This document shows positions 11,801-22,990 of a stretch of DNA of 64,000 nt, piece by piece (the first letter of the stretch is position 1; each line of letters starts with the position of its first letter). The DNA is taken from contig CM028383.1 in the NCBI GenBank assembly GCA_013146195.2, forward strand, positions 16,639,642 to 16,703,641. The letters run 5' to 3'. Origin of the DNA: Codonopsis lanceolata. Lineage: Eukaryota > Streptophyta > Magnoliopsida > Asterales > Campanulaceae. Under the pieces are notes generated by a model, which worked only from the letters and a program-made list of their open reading frames with translations, was not told the DNA's origin and made no database searches. The translations under genes and the position numbers were made by a program.

Positions 11801-12963
11801 GCTTCTGCTGTTCAAGCTATTTCTAATTATTTTATTTCTATCTCGGATGGGCCTGATGTCCCTTTCTGGTCTTGCTCTTCTTCCTGTAGATTCTCTATTG
11901 CCTTGGCGAAGGATCTGGTCTCTCCTTCTCCATCCTCTCTTCTATCCTCCAAATTTATGTGGCATAAATTTCTCCCGAAGCGTATCAACATTTTTCTTTG
12001 GCGGCTTTTTATGGGTCGGTTGCCTATTGATGAGGGCCTTATTTCTAAAGGATTTCATATAGCCTCACGGTGTGTCTGTTGTGTTGATCATAGGATTGAA
12101 TCATTCCAGCATTTGTTCCTCCAGGGTGAAGCTCAAGTTCACACGTGGGCAGCTTTTGTTCCTCACGGTATTTCCCTCTATGGTATCTCTGCTCAGCAAC
12201 GTTGCATGTCTAATTGGTGCAATGCTAAATCTTCCTTTCTTATTATCCTACCCTCCATTATCCTATGGCATATTTGGAGATATGGCAATGATGTGATTTT
12301 TGAAGGAAAGTCAAGCCTTATAACTCGATTGTCAAATCTGTAGACCATGGTGTTAGCTCTATTCTTTATGCTTGGAATTTTATTGGTCTTCGCCAAAGTC
12401 AAGGTCTTACGCTTTCCTATGCTTGCCGGAAAAAAGTGACTGTCCGTGTTATTTCTTGGGTTAAGCCTCCGCCTGGTAGTCTTAAGCTTAATTCTGATGG
12501 AGCTTGTCGTGGAAACCCCGGTCTCAGTGGCGGTGGAGGTGTGGTTCGAGATTCTAATGGTGATGTTATTTATGCTTATTCTTCTTTCTATGGGGAGTCC
12601 TCCAACAATGTGGTTGAAATGCGTGCTCTTTTCCAAGGTCTTCGTTGGCTTCATAGCATGGGCCATCTCAATGCTATTGTCGAGAGTGATTCTAAAGTTA
12701 TATGTGACTTGCTTTCTAAGGATCATCATCCTCCCTGGTCTCTAGCTTACTTTGTTCGGGCTATTGGTGTGATGCAGCGAGAAATTTCATTTTCAATTAA
12801 TCATTGCTTTAGGGAGGCTAATTTTGTCGCTGATGGTTTGGCCAATCTGGTCGTGGACTCTGGCTGCAACGTTACTTTTAATTCGTATTCGGTCTTGCCT
12901 CGTCTCATCAAATCTAATATTCTTCTGGATGCTCAGGGAACTGCTCAGATTCATGTTTCTTAA
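8875..12963 (+). pseudogene. LINE ORF2: endonuclease, reverse transcriptase, RNase H
   Basis: The ATG at 8875 gives MDIKALFWNARGIGND, an APE-type endonuclease start with its Asn; GGDFNIIL near 9278-9300 and CSDHSPLLL near 9535-9560 supply other catalytic residues. RT motifs follow: GPDGFTVHFF (10231), KLDMAKAFDRVSWGF (10609), GLQQGDPLSPSLF (10783) and AFADDIIIF (10927). A zinc-binding zf-RVT region lies near 11955-12120 (FLPKRINIFLWRL, then RCVCC). RNase H at 12460-12960 shows LNSDGACRGNPG, NNVVEMRAL, VESDSKVICD and REANFVADGLA. Damage: frameshifts near 9340-9350, 11365-11375 and 12310-12320; stops TAG 10344-10346 and TGA 11046-11048. The conceptual length of about 1360 residues is normal for plant L1. 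Confidence 0.93.
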
Positions 12964-13103
12964 TTTAGTTCTCTTTTTTGATGTAATTTCCTTTTTGAGG
13001 TAAAACTCCTTTGTCCCTCCGTTCAAAGGGTAAGGTTGGTTGTCCCCCTTAAGTTTGTTCTTCTTTCCTTATTTATATAATCTCGCAGGTGCCGCCCTGC
13101 TTC

Positions 13104-13130
13104 TATAAAAAAAATAAATAAAAAAAAAAA
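13104..13130 (+). other. A-rich tail of the LINE
   Basis: An A-rich run with two T interruptions closes the element directly before the right target duplication. It is the template end for target-primed reverse transcription. Confidence 0.85.
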
Positions 13131-13148
13131 ATTCCAAGGGAGTATTTG
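13131..13148. repeat. right target-site duplication of the LINE
   Basis: Same 18 bases as 7453-7470, immediately after the A-rich tail. Confidence 0.92.
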
Positions 13149-13243
13149 ATTTTCACATTTTAAGGTAGTACTGTATTTGATTGATTAGGACACATGTAAT
13201 CAAATAATGTATAATTAGATTTAAGTTTTCAATACATGCTCCA

Positions 13244-13245
<2 letters not shown>

Positions 13246-13331
<86 letters not shown>
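13246..13331. repeat. (TA)n microsatellite
   Basis: About 86 bp of uninterrupted TA. It produces a spurious minus-strand frame of alternating Ile and Tyr. Confidence 0.97.
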
Positions 13332-13334
<3 letters not shown>

Positions 13335-13369
13335 TCAAAAAACCAAAACAAAATAATTTGAGAATGGAA

Positions 13370-14529
13370 GATGTTTTATACTATTGAAAGAGAAATATCA
13401 TGAAAAATGAGTAGATGTATCTTATGCAAAGGTGTTTATAACTTATGACTTCAAAGGTTTCAGCAAAAGACTTCGACAAAGGCTTCACCAGTAGCCATCA
13501 CCAACAGACCTTGTCTGCTTTCGGACAACATGACATGTCAATATCATCATGATGTCCAACTCATCAAGTGGATTATTTAATTCAATTATCTTTGAACTGA
13601 GTTTGATTTAATCCATCATCATTTGACTCCTGACTTCCAAGACACGCCTTTCCAGCTTTTCCGAAGAATGAAGACTTTCGCCTTCTGAACATGACAAACA
13701 TACTGTACCAAGTACTGCAGGTCTACAACTCTGTTTGTCGCCCACCTGCTAGTTCCAGTACCTACTCCTCGCCATACCCTGATCAGTTCCAGATGAAGTC
13801 AACAAAGTAGCTCCCTGCATTTAATGCACTCAACCTAATAGAGCTGTTACTCACTTCATCTTCTCCAACGGTCTTAAGGATGCTCCGATATAAATACTGT
13901 CATTGACTGAAGAACACAATGCTCTGAATTTATTCAACAAAATCAAGTCATCATACTCAGTGCATTCAAGAGATCATTAATTGATCAAAGAAGTCCTCAA
14001 CAACAACAAGAAGATCTGCACAACTGTTATTCATTTACTTCTTATTGTTGTATTTATTACTATTCTTCTGCATCTTAAATATTATGTTTTTCAGATATTC
14101 AATTCCCCCACCCCCAAACACAAATAAAATATTTTGTACACTATCCATTAGAGATTTCTGTAATAGAACTAGTGGAAAATATAGTGTACATTCAAATCCA
14201 AGGTTGACAGCTTTGGTGGTGGACGTAACACTCTTTATAGTGCGAACCATCTCAAAATAACTGTGTTTTTGTGTTCTGCTGCTCACTGCTTTATATTGTT
14301 CTCTTCATCTTAACTTAATCCTTTGAGCTGCAAACTTTAGTAAACAGTCAAGTCTATTGGTAGTGCTTGACCAGCAGACTTAGTCTGTCTTACTTACAAG
14401 TTTTCCGTTACTTCAACCTTTTCAATAGGTTGTAAGTACTTGTTTTATGAACTATTACGAAAAGTTTTTAAGTGTTATTAGGCTATTCAACCCCCTTCTA
14501 GCCTAGTATTGTGTCCTTTGGGACTAACA
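13370..14529 (+). mobile_element. copia-type solo LTR or LTR remnant
   Basis: A TATA box (TATAAATA, 13889-13896) is followed about 570 bp later by CTATTCAACCCCCTTCTAG (14483-14501) and GGGACTAACA, the pattern that closes many large copia LTRs. No primer-binding site follows, so no internal region is attached. The left boundary is uncertain and may be the TA microsatellite; I found no TGTTAG start. No target duplication is proven. Confidence 0.5.
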
Positions 14530-14608
14530 ATAAGTCTTCTTATTCCTCCTCGTCCTTCGCATTCGTCCCTAATATGAATGAGACGATGATAACTTTCGAA
14601 TCCAAAGT

Positions 14609-14968
14609 GTGTTACCGGAACTGTTGAAGAAGACGATGACATTTTCAAAACAATATTTTGAAAAGTGGTCTTTTGCGGTTGAAAAAGAATGGTGGACTTT
14701 TGAGGTTAAAAACTTTGAAAAAGGAATCGGTCAGAATTTTACCCTAAATAATAAGTTATCAGCACATATCAATAAGTTAAATCAAACAGACCCATATTAT
14801 ACTACTACTTATCAAGAATTTTTTGGGTGAATTTTTCCAACCCAAGAGAGGAATTCTAGTCGATCGACCTCAACCTCGGCTTCGACCACTACCTCAACCT
14901 TAGCTTCTACCTCGACCTCAACCTCGGCTTCGACCTCGACCTCGACCTCGACCTCAACCTGGACCGTT
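14609..14968 (+). pseudogene. unidentified ORF followed by Ser/Thr-rich repeat
   Basis: A frame with no ATG start of its own is open from 14609 to a TGA at 14828-14830. It includes a hydrophilic stretch (KQYFEKWSFAVEKEWWTFEV). Past the stop the same frame stays open through TCGACC/TCAACC/TCGGCT hexamers (about 14861-14960) that encode Ser-Thr-Ser-Ala. That continuity suggests one decayed reading frame broken by a single stop. I do not recognise the family; a transposon-encoded protein is possible. It ends at the next MITE. Confidence 0.25.
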
Positions 14969-14975
14969 CATATTA

Positions 14976-15874
14976 CTCCCTATGTCCCAAAATTATTGAT
15001 TTGTTTTTCTTTTTCGTCCGTCCCAAAATAATTGTCTTGTTTGAAAGTTTTCTTTTTAGAACATCACTTTTACCACTTTATCCTTACTTTTTCTTCTTAC
15101 TTTAATTTTGGGCCACATATTCATGACCTTTAATGGAAACCATACACCATTATAATATTAATAATCAAGTCAATTGTTTTTTCTTAATCCGTATGTTGGG
15201 TCAAACTAGAGGTGGCAAATGGGTGGGCATAAGGGCGCCTAAATGGACGACGGGCTCAAATGAGCGGGCAAGTAAGTACTCATTTAATAACATGAGTATA
15301 TATGGACGAGTACTAAATGGGCATGGGCGCCCATGAGTGCCCATTTGCTCATTTAAATGGAAATTTGATATAAATTTTTTTCATAACCAGAAAATACGTA
15401 ATTGACCATATATAAAAAGTAATATGATATCGAAAAAAATTAAAAAAATGGGTCAATTTTTTATTCTTAAAAAATAACAATTACTCCACAATTGCTGACT
15501 ATTTCTTTGGTTCTGAAAATCAAACTAGAAGAACAAGTAGCAGCCATCTCTCTCTACCCCCATACTCTCTTTGTTTTAATGAATGATTATTGATAGAAAT
15601 ATAAATATAGAGAGAGAAACAACTTTTGATTATCAGGTATACAAAAAAGAAAAATTAATCGTGAGAGTAAGGTGAAAATGTTGGCACCCATTTGTGCCCA
15701 TATTATGCCCATAAAACTTAATGATGTAAGTGGACATGCCCATTTGTACCCAGATTAAAATTTAAGTGTGCACATGCCCATCATTTAGTGGGCGGTCTGC
15801 GGCGAGCATATGGGCGTGGGCAGAATTTGCCACCATTAGGTTAAACATAATAATAATTTTAGGACGGGGGGGAG
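14976..15874. mobile_element. Stowaway MITE split by a hAT insertion
   Basis: The left end CTCCCTATGTCCCAAAATTA (14976) and the right end, whose reverse complement reads CTCCCCCCGTCCTAAAATTA, are a Stowaway terminal inverted repeat; TA follows the right end (15875-15876). The family signature CGTCCGTCCCAAAATAATTG occurs at 15022-15041. Without the insertion the element would be about 260 bp, normal for Stowaway and like the intact copy at 43932-44189. Confidence 0.8.
15207..15838. mobile_element. non-autonomous hAT element nested in Stowaway
   Basis: The ends TAGAGGTGGCAAAT (15207-15220) and ATTTGCCACCATTA (15825-15838) pair in 12 of 14 positions. The flanks GGTCAAAC (15199-15206) and GGTTAAAC (15839-15846) form an 8-bp duplication with one mismatch, as expected for hAT. 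Both subterminal regions are rich in GGGCAT/GCCCAT, likely transposase-binding repeats. At 632 bp there is no transposase frame. Confidence 0.85.
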
Positions 15875-16007
15875 TACTAATTATACTAGGTTATGTCAAG
15901 CTAGTGGTGCTGGTCATTATATAGTACTTTGTACTCTGTATTAGCTAGGATGATGGGTAATTATATTATTTCTTTATTGTATAGTACATTATTTTAGGTT
16001 TTCTAAT

Positions 16008-16798
16008 TGATGTGACAAAAATGCAGCTTGGGTCGTCCTTATGACGGGAGGATATATGGGCTTGATCTACTTCTTTGAACCTGATTAAGATCACAAAAAC
16101 ACCTTAGTGGAAGTGCAAGGCTTGGCCTCGCGAAACCACTCCGGCGTAAGAGTAAGTGTCGTGTGTAAGAGTCAAAAGAGAATTCGACAGAGGTTCTAGG
16201 CTCAAGAAAGTGTGTACCTTGTTTGTGGTTTATGGAGGGGTATTTATAGGCCTCCAATGACGTAGAATCCAGGTGGGATTTAGTTTCCATAGTTTCTCAG
16301 ACAATTAAGGATGAAATCCCTAAATTGTAAGCATGATGGGTGGCTGGCCGCGTGATTGTAGAACTTGATATGGTAAGTGTCTTGCTCAAATTAGGAAACC
16401 TTTGGCTTGTCTTGGAGAGCAAGTTTCCAAGGCTCCCCGCTCGATGTGTGCCCGGGCGAGCAAGGCTTTGCCTAGTTACATGATATAGACTGATTAGAGA
16501 TAAGTGTTGATCCCGAGCATGGCCCCTGGTCGGACAGACAAGGCTAGTGTTCGACCAGGTTTGTACGGAATGAGTCTGATTCTTTGCCTTTGTGAGTGAG
16601 GTCCCCGGGCATGGCCCTTGGTCAAGCAAGCAAGGCCTGTGCTCGGCTAGGTTTAGATGGGAGTTGTGTTTACTCATTGCTCGATACCTTGGTAGCTCTG
16701 TCTTCTAGGCTGGTAGGTCCCATACTAATTATGCTCGTGACTGGCTCGTGATGATAGCTTGTGCTTTGCTCGTGACCTGGCTTGGGCCGAGCACATCT
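16008..16798 (-). repeat. 3' LTR of the TAT element (left, 791 bp)
   Basis: It matches 31269-31944 along its length and starts TGATGTGACAAAAATG on the plus strand. The outer plus-strand end CACATCT has lost the terminal A. A minus-strand TATA box (TATAAATA) lies at 16250-16243. It keeps about 115 bp that the right LTR has lost. An A/G-rich minus-strand tract AGCTAGGGGCCAC (16799-16811 on plus) next to it is the probable polypurine tract. Confidence 0.9.
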
Positions 16799-17176
16799 GT
16801 GGCCCCTAGCTCTTGTCTGGTGAGTATTCATGCTCAGAGCAGGGAACACATATGCTGGATGATGTTGTTCTGGCTACGGGCTCCAACACTTGTGAATTTT
16901 TGAGAAAAAACGGTGAAGGGTTTGGAAGGCAAGTTTGTAGAAGGTTCTGGAACCCCAATGGAATACAGCTGGAGCGTGCTGAGGAAGCTTGGCATTGAGA
17001 GTGCAGTAGGGCGAGTAGGCGTGAGGGCGCGTGAGCCGTCAAGATGCAAAGTGACTTGATGGAGCGCGGTTTCCGAAGTGTTGCATTAAATGCACGCGTG
17101 CTGAAGGTGACGCCATCCGTCCTTCCAAGCGTCATTTCGGCCTTCGCTTTTCCCCCCAAAACCGAAAACCCTGGCC

Positions 17177-17185
17177 TATAAAAAG
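17177..17185 (+). promoter_or_regulatory. TATA box of the TAT antisense gene
   Basis: TATAAAAAG on the plus strand, inside the element and opposite to its gag-pol direction. A pyrimidine-rich leader (CCCCTCTCTCCCC) follows within 15 bp, so transcription probably starts near 17205-17220. It lies about 500 bp upstream of the antisense ATG. Confidence 0.55.
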
Positions 17186-17409
17186 TCACCCCTCTCTCCC
17201 CTTAATCCTTTTACGGTTTTTCAAGATTAGAGAGAGGATTCTTCGCGCTTTCTGACGTTCTTGCTGCATCTGCTTCGGAGAGATTCCCAGATTCCGGTGA
17301 TCTTGCCTTTCAACCCCCACCGTTCATTTGCTTCCGGCGTTCCAAGCCTTCCATCGGTTCCGCTTCTACACCAGTTATTCCCTGAGAATGCTCCAATCCA
17401 ATTATGAGA

Positions 17410-17681
17410 GTAAGTTTCTTGCCCTTTTTCTTGGTATGTTCTTCGTTTTTCTGGGTTTGATGAAGGTTTCTGGGTTTATTCTCTTCATCTTCATACGTTT
17501 CTTGGTAGGAGCATCAAGATTATAATCGGCCCTTAGATAGAGATCGAGGAAAAGATCAAGTGGTCTTGCTCGCCAGGCGGGCATGGCCCCTTGGTATACC
17601 TAAACATAGGAATTTTCCCACTTTTTCTTTATCTGTTGTCCGGGTAGGACGTTGACTTTCCTTCCTCAATCTTTTTTGTAG
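17410..17681 (+). other. predicted 5'-UTR intron of the antisense gene
   Basis: The donor GTAAGTTTCTTG at 17410 and the acceptor CTTTTTTGTAG ending at 17681 are strong plant splice signals. The ATG of the antisense frame is the very next codon. An intron in this place fits a real pol II gene rather than a chance frame. Confidence 0.55.
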
Positions 17682-20335
17682 ATGTCTGATGTTTCGGAAA
17701 ATGATCGTGAAACATTCAGTTACAGTGGGCAGAACGAATCACTCAGAAGCGAGAGGACTCCTACTGTAGATTTTGTGCGAGAAGACGGGGAAGTGTCCGT
17801 GACCGGAAAAACGATTCCTAGGCGGATGGCATTCCCCATAGTTGACCTCATCGATTCCTCCAGCGAGCACGACCATTCTAGAGAGGAGAGTGTTTAGGGA
17901 GGCAGACATGTTGACGGGAAAGGCCCTGAATAGCCGGTGGACCAGGCCGAAGGCGTGGCTGGAGAGGTGCGGCCCGAACAGGGGGAATCGGCTGGAGTTG
18001 TCTCCGAATCTGACGAAGTAGATGAGGCACCCCTTGCCCCGCCGCATAAAGAAAGATGGCTGTTCTCAAGTGGAGGCTACACTTGATGAGGATGATGAGC
18101 CCGACTGGTATGTGAATACCGATGAAAGTCGGTATGCCGCTCAATGGGCCTCGTTGGACACGGCGGGCAAGGTGACAGCCTGGCTCACGTCCCTTGGCAT
18201 TGATTCCGCCTACTACCGGGCAAGTAAGATGGATGTGCCCAGCGGTGTCGTGCTTTCCCGCGAGCAAGGGAATGAGCTCCTGTTTTTCGTCGATTTCTTT
18301 CGAGTCGGATTACGCCTTCCCCTGGAACCTTTCTTGGTGGACTTCCTGCTTGAGACCAACGTCGTGCTCTATGACTTAATGTTGACTACTCTTCGGGCGA
18401 TCACGGCCTTCACGGTGGCCTGTGTCGTCTAATGGGTTTCGAGCCGGATATGTATCTGCTCCAAAAACTCTTCATTTTTGCTCCGAGCACAGGAGGACGG
18501 ATTAGAGTGAGGTCCAACTCCAATTTTTTGAGACTTTTGGCCGATGTCCCTGGGAAGGTTGAGGCTTGGGATAGAAGGGTCCTTTTCATTGTGTCTCGAG
18601 TTGGATGGCCATTCGCGCCCACGACAACCAGATAAATGAAAATCTCCAAGGTCTCCAAGCAAGACTTCAGATCAGGGGAGATTTCCCACCTTGCTGCGTT
18701 AAAGACTACCCTTGGGGTTGTTGAGGAGAATGAGAAGTGGACCAGCCAGCAATTCTTGCTCGATTGGAAAGAGCTAGTATGCAATCTGCACAATTTACGC
18801 CTAGCCGGCGTGATCCGAGTAAAAGTACCTGGGGTAGAGCCTTTTTTAATTCACGCGCCAGAGAGTGTCCATCCCTACTAGGGTGACTGTCACGGGCAGA
18901 TGTTCAAGCGCGAATGCGTAAAATGTCAAAGTCTGGGACCCGGTGTGGACTGTCGGCCAGTTTATAAGGATAAGAATGGTTGCTCGTTACTTGCAAACCT
19001 TATTAAATTCTGCCTTGACTGATCTCATTTTGAAATTGTACTTACCATATCTTGTTTTATCTCAGGGATAAAGAACTTGGATGTACTGAGAAACAGGAAG
19101 AAGCAAGCCGATTAGCAGGCCACTGACCTGAAGGCCAATGAGCCTGTGGCCTTGCCCAAAGTTCCTTTTTGTTCTCCAGCTAAGAAGGCCCCGGCCTCGG
19201 GCAAGGCCTCGAGCTTGGTCAAGAAGGCAGCGGCTCCCAAAGTCATTCTTCCTGTGCAGAAAGAGGCCGCTGTGGCCGTTGCCGATAAGGCCGCCAAGAC
19301 CCCTGCTGCCAACATCCCCGTGGTCCCTGCTGCCAAGGATGCCAAGGCCACGAGTAAAAGAAAGAAGAGTCCCTCTCCTCCTCCTACCTGAACTGTTCAT
19401 CCACGCGGTTCGGGCTCTAAGCCTGTTGTTTCTGCCCCAACTCAAAGTGGGATGGCTACCTGGAGGCAGGCCGGCTTCAAGATGCCTTCCACCACCAGCG
19501 TTACCTGAGCGTTTGTGAAGGAAATCTTTGGGGATGCCCCATTGCTGGGGGGTATCGATCTGCATGATGTCTTGGCAGAAGATCGGGACACCGCTGGCCA
19601 TGTCCTGGTCGGGAACGTGGGTCTCTGCTTGAGCGAGGTAAAGTTGTTCGCAGCCTAGAATTCTTATCCGTCATGCTCTTTTCCACGGTTAACTATTTGA
19701 TCTTTGTTTTGCAGATTGCTTCCACTTGCACCAACTTGTATGACCGATACAACGAGTAAAAGGAAGCTCGCAAAAAGGTGGAGGCGGACCATAAAGCCCT
19801 TGGGGGCCTGCTAAAAGAGAAGATCGAACAGGTGTCCTCCCTGGCCGACCAGCTGGAGGCTAACGTCGTAGCTGCAAAGAAGAAAGAAGCCGAGTTGCTC
19901 AAGCGAAACTTGCTACTGGTCACTTAGAATAACATTCTGGTTGCTGAGAAATCCGAGCTGGTGGGCCAGATAAAGAAGAATCAGGTCGATCTGGAGAAGG
20001 GGAAGAATTCTCGTGAAGCGGTTACCCAACAAAGGGAGCATCTGCAGGTGGAGCGGGATGCTCTAAAGATGCAGGCCATCAAGGACGCAAACTTGGTGAC
20101 TGAACTGATGGCAAAGTTTTCCGTTGCCAGGGAGACAACGGTTGAGGATTCCAAGAGCTCCCCGGCCTTTGAGGATGTCGTTGATGCAGCCATCATACCC
20201 TACTTTGCGCATGGAACTAATCACATTCTGAGGATGCTCGCGGGCCATGGAGGGGTGGGGATGACCACCAGGCCCGGTTTTGGGGGGGGGGGGGAGTTCA
20301 GAGTGATCGATCGAACAGGACCCCCAATGTAAGAT
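17682..20335 (+). pseudogene. TAT antisense ORF (Transposase_28-type), decayed
   Basis: The plus-strand ATG at 17682 opens MSDVSENDRETFSYSG, an acidic N-terminus. From 18080 the frame GIDSAYYRASKMDVPSG and LRLPLEPFLVDFLLET resembles the plant 'putative gypsy type transposon' domain that TAT elements carry in reverse between integrase and the 3' LTR. A frameshift near 18430 leads to MGFEPDMYLLQKLFIF; a TAA lies at 18633-18635. After a probable intron ending at 19062 come a Lys/Ala/Pro-rich linker (19146-19391), the block KEIFGDAPLLGGIDLHDVL, the intron 19638-19714, then a long coiled coil (19715-20150). Function is unknown; a role in regulating or packaging the element is only a guess. Confidence 0.7.
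19638..19714 (+). other. predicted 77-bp intron in the antisense gene
   Basis: The exon ...LCLSE ends GAGCGAG|GTAAAG. The acceptor is TTTGTTTTGCAG|ATTGC, after which the coiled-coil frame IASTCTNLYDRYNE begins. The coding sense is continuous only if this segment is removed. Confidence 0.6.
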
Positions 20336-20339
20336 GACT

Positions 20340-21330
20340 CAATTTTATATATGTGTCGGCTAGTTTTATTTAGATATACTATAAATAATGTAACCATAGT
20401 GAATAAAGTGTCTTTTGACTCAATGGATTGGGTAATTATGTATATGGTGAGTGTAGCAATGAAGTCCAAGGTTAAAGCCTCCTTCCCTGCTATTTTTGTA
20501 ATTTTTTGTAATTTTGGGTCTACAATCAATTATTATTAGTATTATTTATATGCATATTATATCATATACTTCCCCGATTTAGTTAAATAGTCCCCTATAT
20601 TATTTTGATATGTTTTACGTAAATAATCAAATTTTAAAAAATATGCTTATAATTTCATAATATTTCATCTTTATCCTCCACTTGTATTGTAAGTATAATT
20701 GTTGTGGTTAAGTTTTTTTTTAATTTTTTATTACCAACTTCAAAAATCTACTTATATATGTTTTAATTACTCCAGAACCTAATGAATAAAGAGTTATTAT
20801 ATAAAGATAAATAATTTATATTCGGTTTTAGTAGAGTTATTCAACCTTAATTTTATTTTGCGTTCGCTAAATTTACTTATAAAAAAAGTTAGTTGACAAT
20901 TAATTTTTTTATCTGGGTCATAAAAAATAACAATTGATTGGGCATATAATATTAATATTTTAAGCAAAAATCAAATTTTATTGTTCTGTTACTATCATTT
21001 TTAATTATTTCTTATGTTTATTTAATTCTTTGTTTTGTTAGTTGATTGTTTTTTAACTTGAATTTATAGTGCGCAATACATGTTACAAAAAAAAAAATAC
21101 ATCTAGAAGTCAAAACATAAATGATTTTTTTTTGACTAAGTATATTCTTTTTATTGTAAATTATTTTAACTACTGAAGAATAACAGTTGTCAGTAATTAT
21201 TTAATACTTATTTTCTTATAAGTTTGGGTATTATCCATTTTCAATACTTCAAATGATGAAAAGTCAAATAAATTGTTCGTCTAAAATTCTTATGCTTATA
21301 TTTTTTAAGGGCCCCTTATTTCGTTTTCGT
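20340..21330. other. AT-rich block interrupting the antisense gene region
   Basis: Composition drops sharply to AT-rich, unlike the GC-richer TAT sequence on both sides, so this is probably another insertion. AGTTCAG occurs on both sides (20295-20301 and 21338-21344) and could be a target duplication, but I found no clear terminal repeats. A run of 13 G lies at 20282-20294. Confidence 0.4.
20418..20483 (+). mobile_element. possible SINE head (tRNA-like A and B boxes)
   Basis: TGACTCAATGGATTGGGT looks like a decayed pol III A box, and about 35 bp later AAGGTTAAAGCCTCC like a B box (GGTTCGANTCC). The spacing suits a tRNA-derived SINE. The tail and target duplications are not clear, so this is tentative. 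Confidence 0.3.
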
Positions 21331-22337
21331 TCTGGATCCCCAAAAGTTCAGGACCGGCCATGATGATCACGATGGTTGAATGGGCTGTGCTCGACCCTTA
21401 CGCCGACGTTGCCCGCCAGTTTTATCATCTGATTCCTGTAGACACCCCAATTTCGTACCCCTAGCATGTAACATGACATAAAATATCAAGACCTGTCAAA
21501 AAGCTAACAGATGTCAAGTTACAGTGTCGAAAATACAAAAAGCAAAAACAGGATGTGTAAGAAGTGAATTGCAGGGGGCCAAAGTGTCAAAAATAAAAAA
21601 AAAATCCCCGGGAGCTACCTCAAGGCCCCCTGGCGCCGCCCATACCCTCTTTGGGAGCCGCTCCCACTTCCAATTTGGGTGGCACCCAATAGTGCCTCCT
21701 GCACTGTAGCCTTTTGCCTTTGGTGTAATTCTTTCAGCGTGTGGTTCAAGCCGATGAAGCTCAGTGAATGAAACTTAACAACGAAGAAAGCCAGGATTTT
21801 CGCCTATAAATAAAGGCATTCGGTACTCAGAATTCACACACTTTTTCACCGCGCCAGTTCGTGAAAACTCTCCCGAGAAAACGAGAGAACGACGAAAAAG
21901 TAATTTCCCTCTAGCTCCGAAGCTCCGCCAAATCTCCCCCAAACACTAAAACCAGCCGGCCAAAGTGAAACCTAGTTATTCTGCTAGGATTCCACCCTAT
22001 TCCACCGGTCCAAAAATCCCAAAAAGAGCAGTTGCCCTGCCCAAATCCAGACGCCAAATCAGCAGCCAAATCAGCAAAAAAACAAGCAGTTGCTCTGCCC
22101 GATTTTCGCCGTCACCAAGCAAACAAAAACAGTAAAAGCAAGCAGTTGCTCCGCCCGGTTCCTGAGGCCAGAAAGCAACTTTTGGAAGCAGTCACTCTGC
22201 TCGAATCCCCGCAACAGCAAAATAGTAGCAAAAAGACTCTCTTTCCCTGAAGGACAGAGCGAGCGCACCCTAGAATCTACTAGAAGCTAGTTGCTACGGG
22301 ATAAAACCTCTACGCTTCAAGAGGTAGGCTATTTAAA

Positions 22338-22338
<1 letters not shown>

Positions 22339-22382
<44 letters not shown>
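22339..22382. repeat. (TA)n microsatellite
   Basis: Uninterrupted TA repeat inside the solo LTR, after its transcription start region. Confidence 0.95.
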
Positions 22383-22386
<4 letters not shown>

Positions 22387-22538
22387 TGCTATTTAGACTA
22401 GCCCGATGTAAGAAAGATAAGTAGTTATGCTGCCCGCAATTCTATAGAAAATAGCACTAAAAAGAGCCATTATTATGACCAAAATTTTATAAATGTATTT
22501 GTAACTCTAGGAAGGAGACTGTTACAAGTTTAACATAT

Positions 22539-22651
<113 letters not shown>

Positions 22652-22861
22652 AATGCTTTATTTCATCTGTTAAACAAATATAAAAAAAAACATATTTAAG
22701 CCAAAAACTATTTTGAGACCGAAAGAGCGAGTTGAGTGCCTAACCCCTTCCTACCTTGTAACTTAGCCTTCGAACCCTTTACAAATCTGGTCATCTTTGG
22801 TTTTTTTTTGTTTTCCTTAAAATAAAGATGACGACTCTGTTGATCACATTTTGAGTCTACA

Positions 22862-22990
22862 ATTGAGGCCAGACGTATTTCACGCGCCTTAAAGGTTTTG
22901 AAACCACCCGGAAAGAGCTGAACCTTCAATACGAGATGCAATACCGAGCAAGCGCTAAGGATCTTCCTCCCCCTCTAGAACAGGCTTAGT
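22862..22990 (+). pseudogene. probable C-terminal end of the TAT antisense ORF
   Basis: GC-richer sequence resumes after the solo LTR. The frame RQTYFTRLKGFETTRKELNL runs to a TAG at 22987-22989. Upstream of the LTR a short frame (VEWAVLDPYADVARQFYHLI, 21375-21434) is also protein-like. They may be the two halves of one exon split by the LTR. Confidence 0.35.

Larger units (their letters stand above)
7471..13130 (+). mobile_element. L1-type LINE, nearly full length, inactive
   Basis: The order is a 5' leader of about 66 bp, ORF1 (gag-like), ORF2 (endonuclease, reverse transcriptase, zinc-binding region, RNase H), a 3' UTR and an A-rich tail (13104-13130), flanked by perfect 18-bp duplications. 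The 5' end is not truncated, which is unusual for an L1. ORF1 has at least one frameshift; ORF2 has two in-frame stops and at least three frameshifts. It probably inserted as a full-length copy and then decayed. Confidence 0.93.

Noticed and set aside
13153..13338. Minus-strand ORF rich in Ile and Tyr
   Set aside because: It is a translation of the TA microsatellite.
16039..17189. Minus-strand ORFs in and beside the left TAT LTR
   Set aside because: LTR and leader sequence; no protein family features.
19146..19391. Lys/Ala/Pro-rich frame resembling a histone H1 tail
   Set aside because: It is the linker of the TAT antisense ORF and lacks the H1 globular domain.
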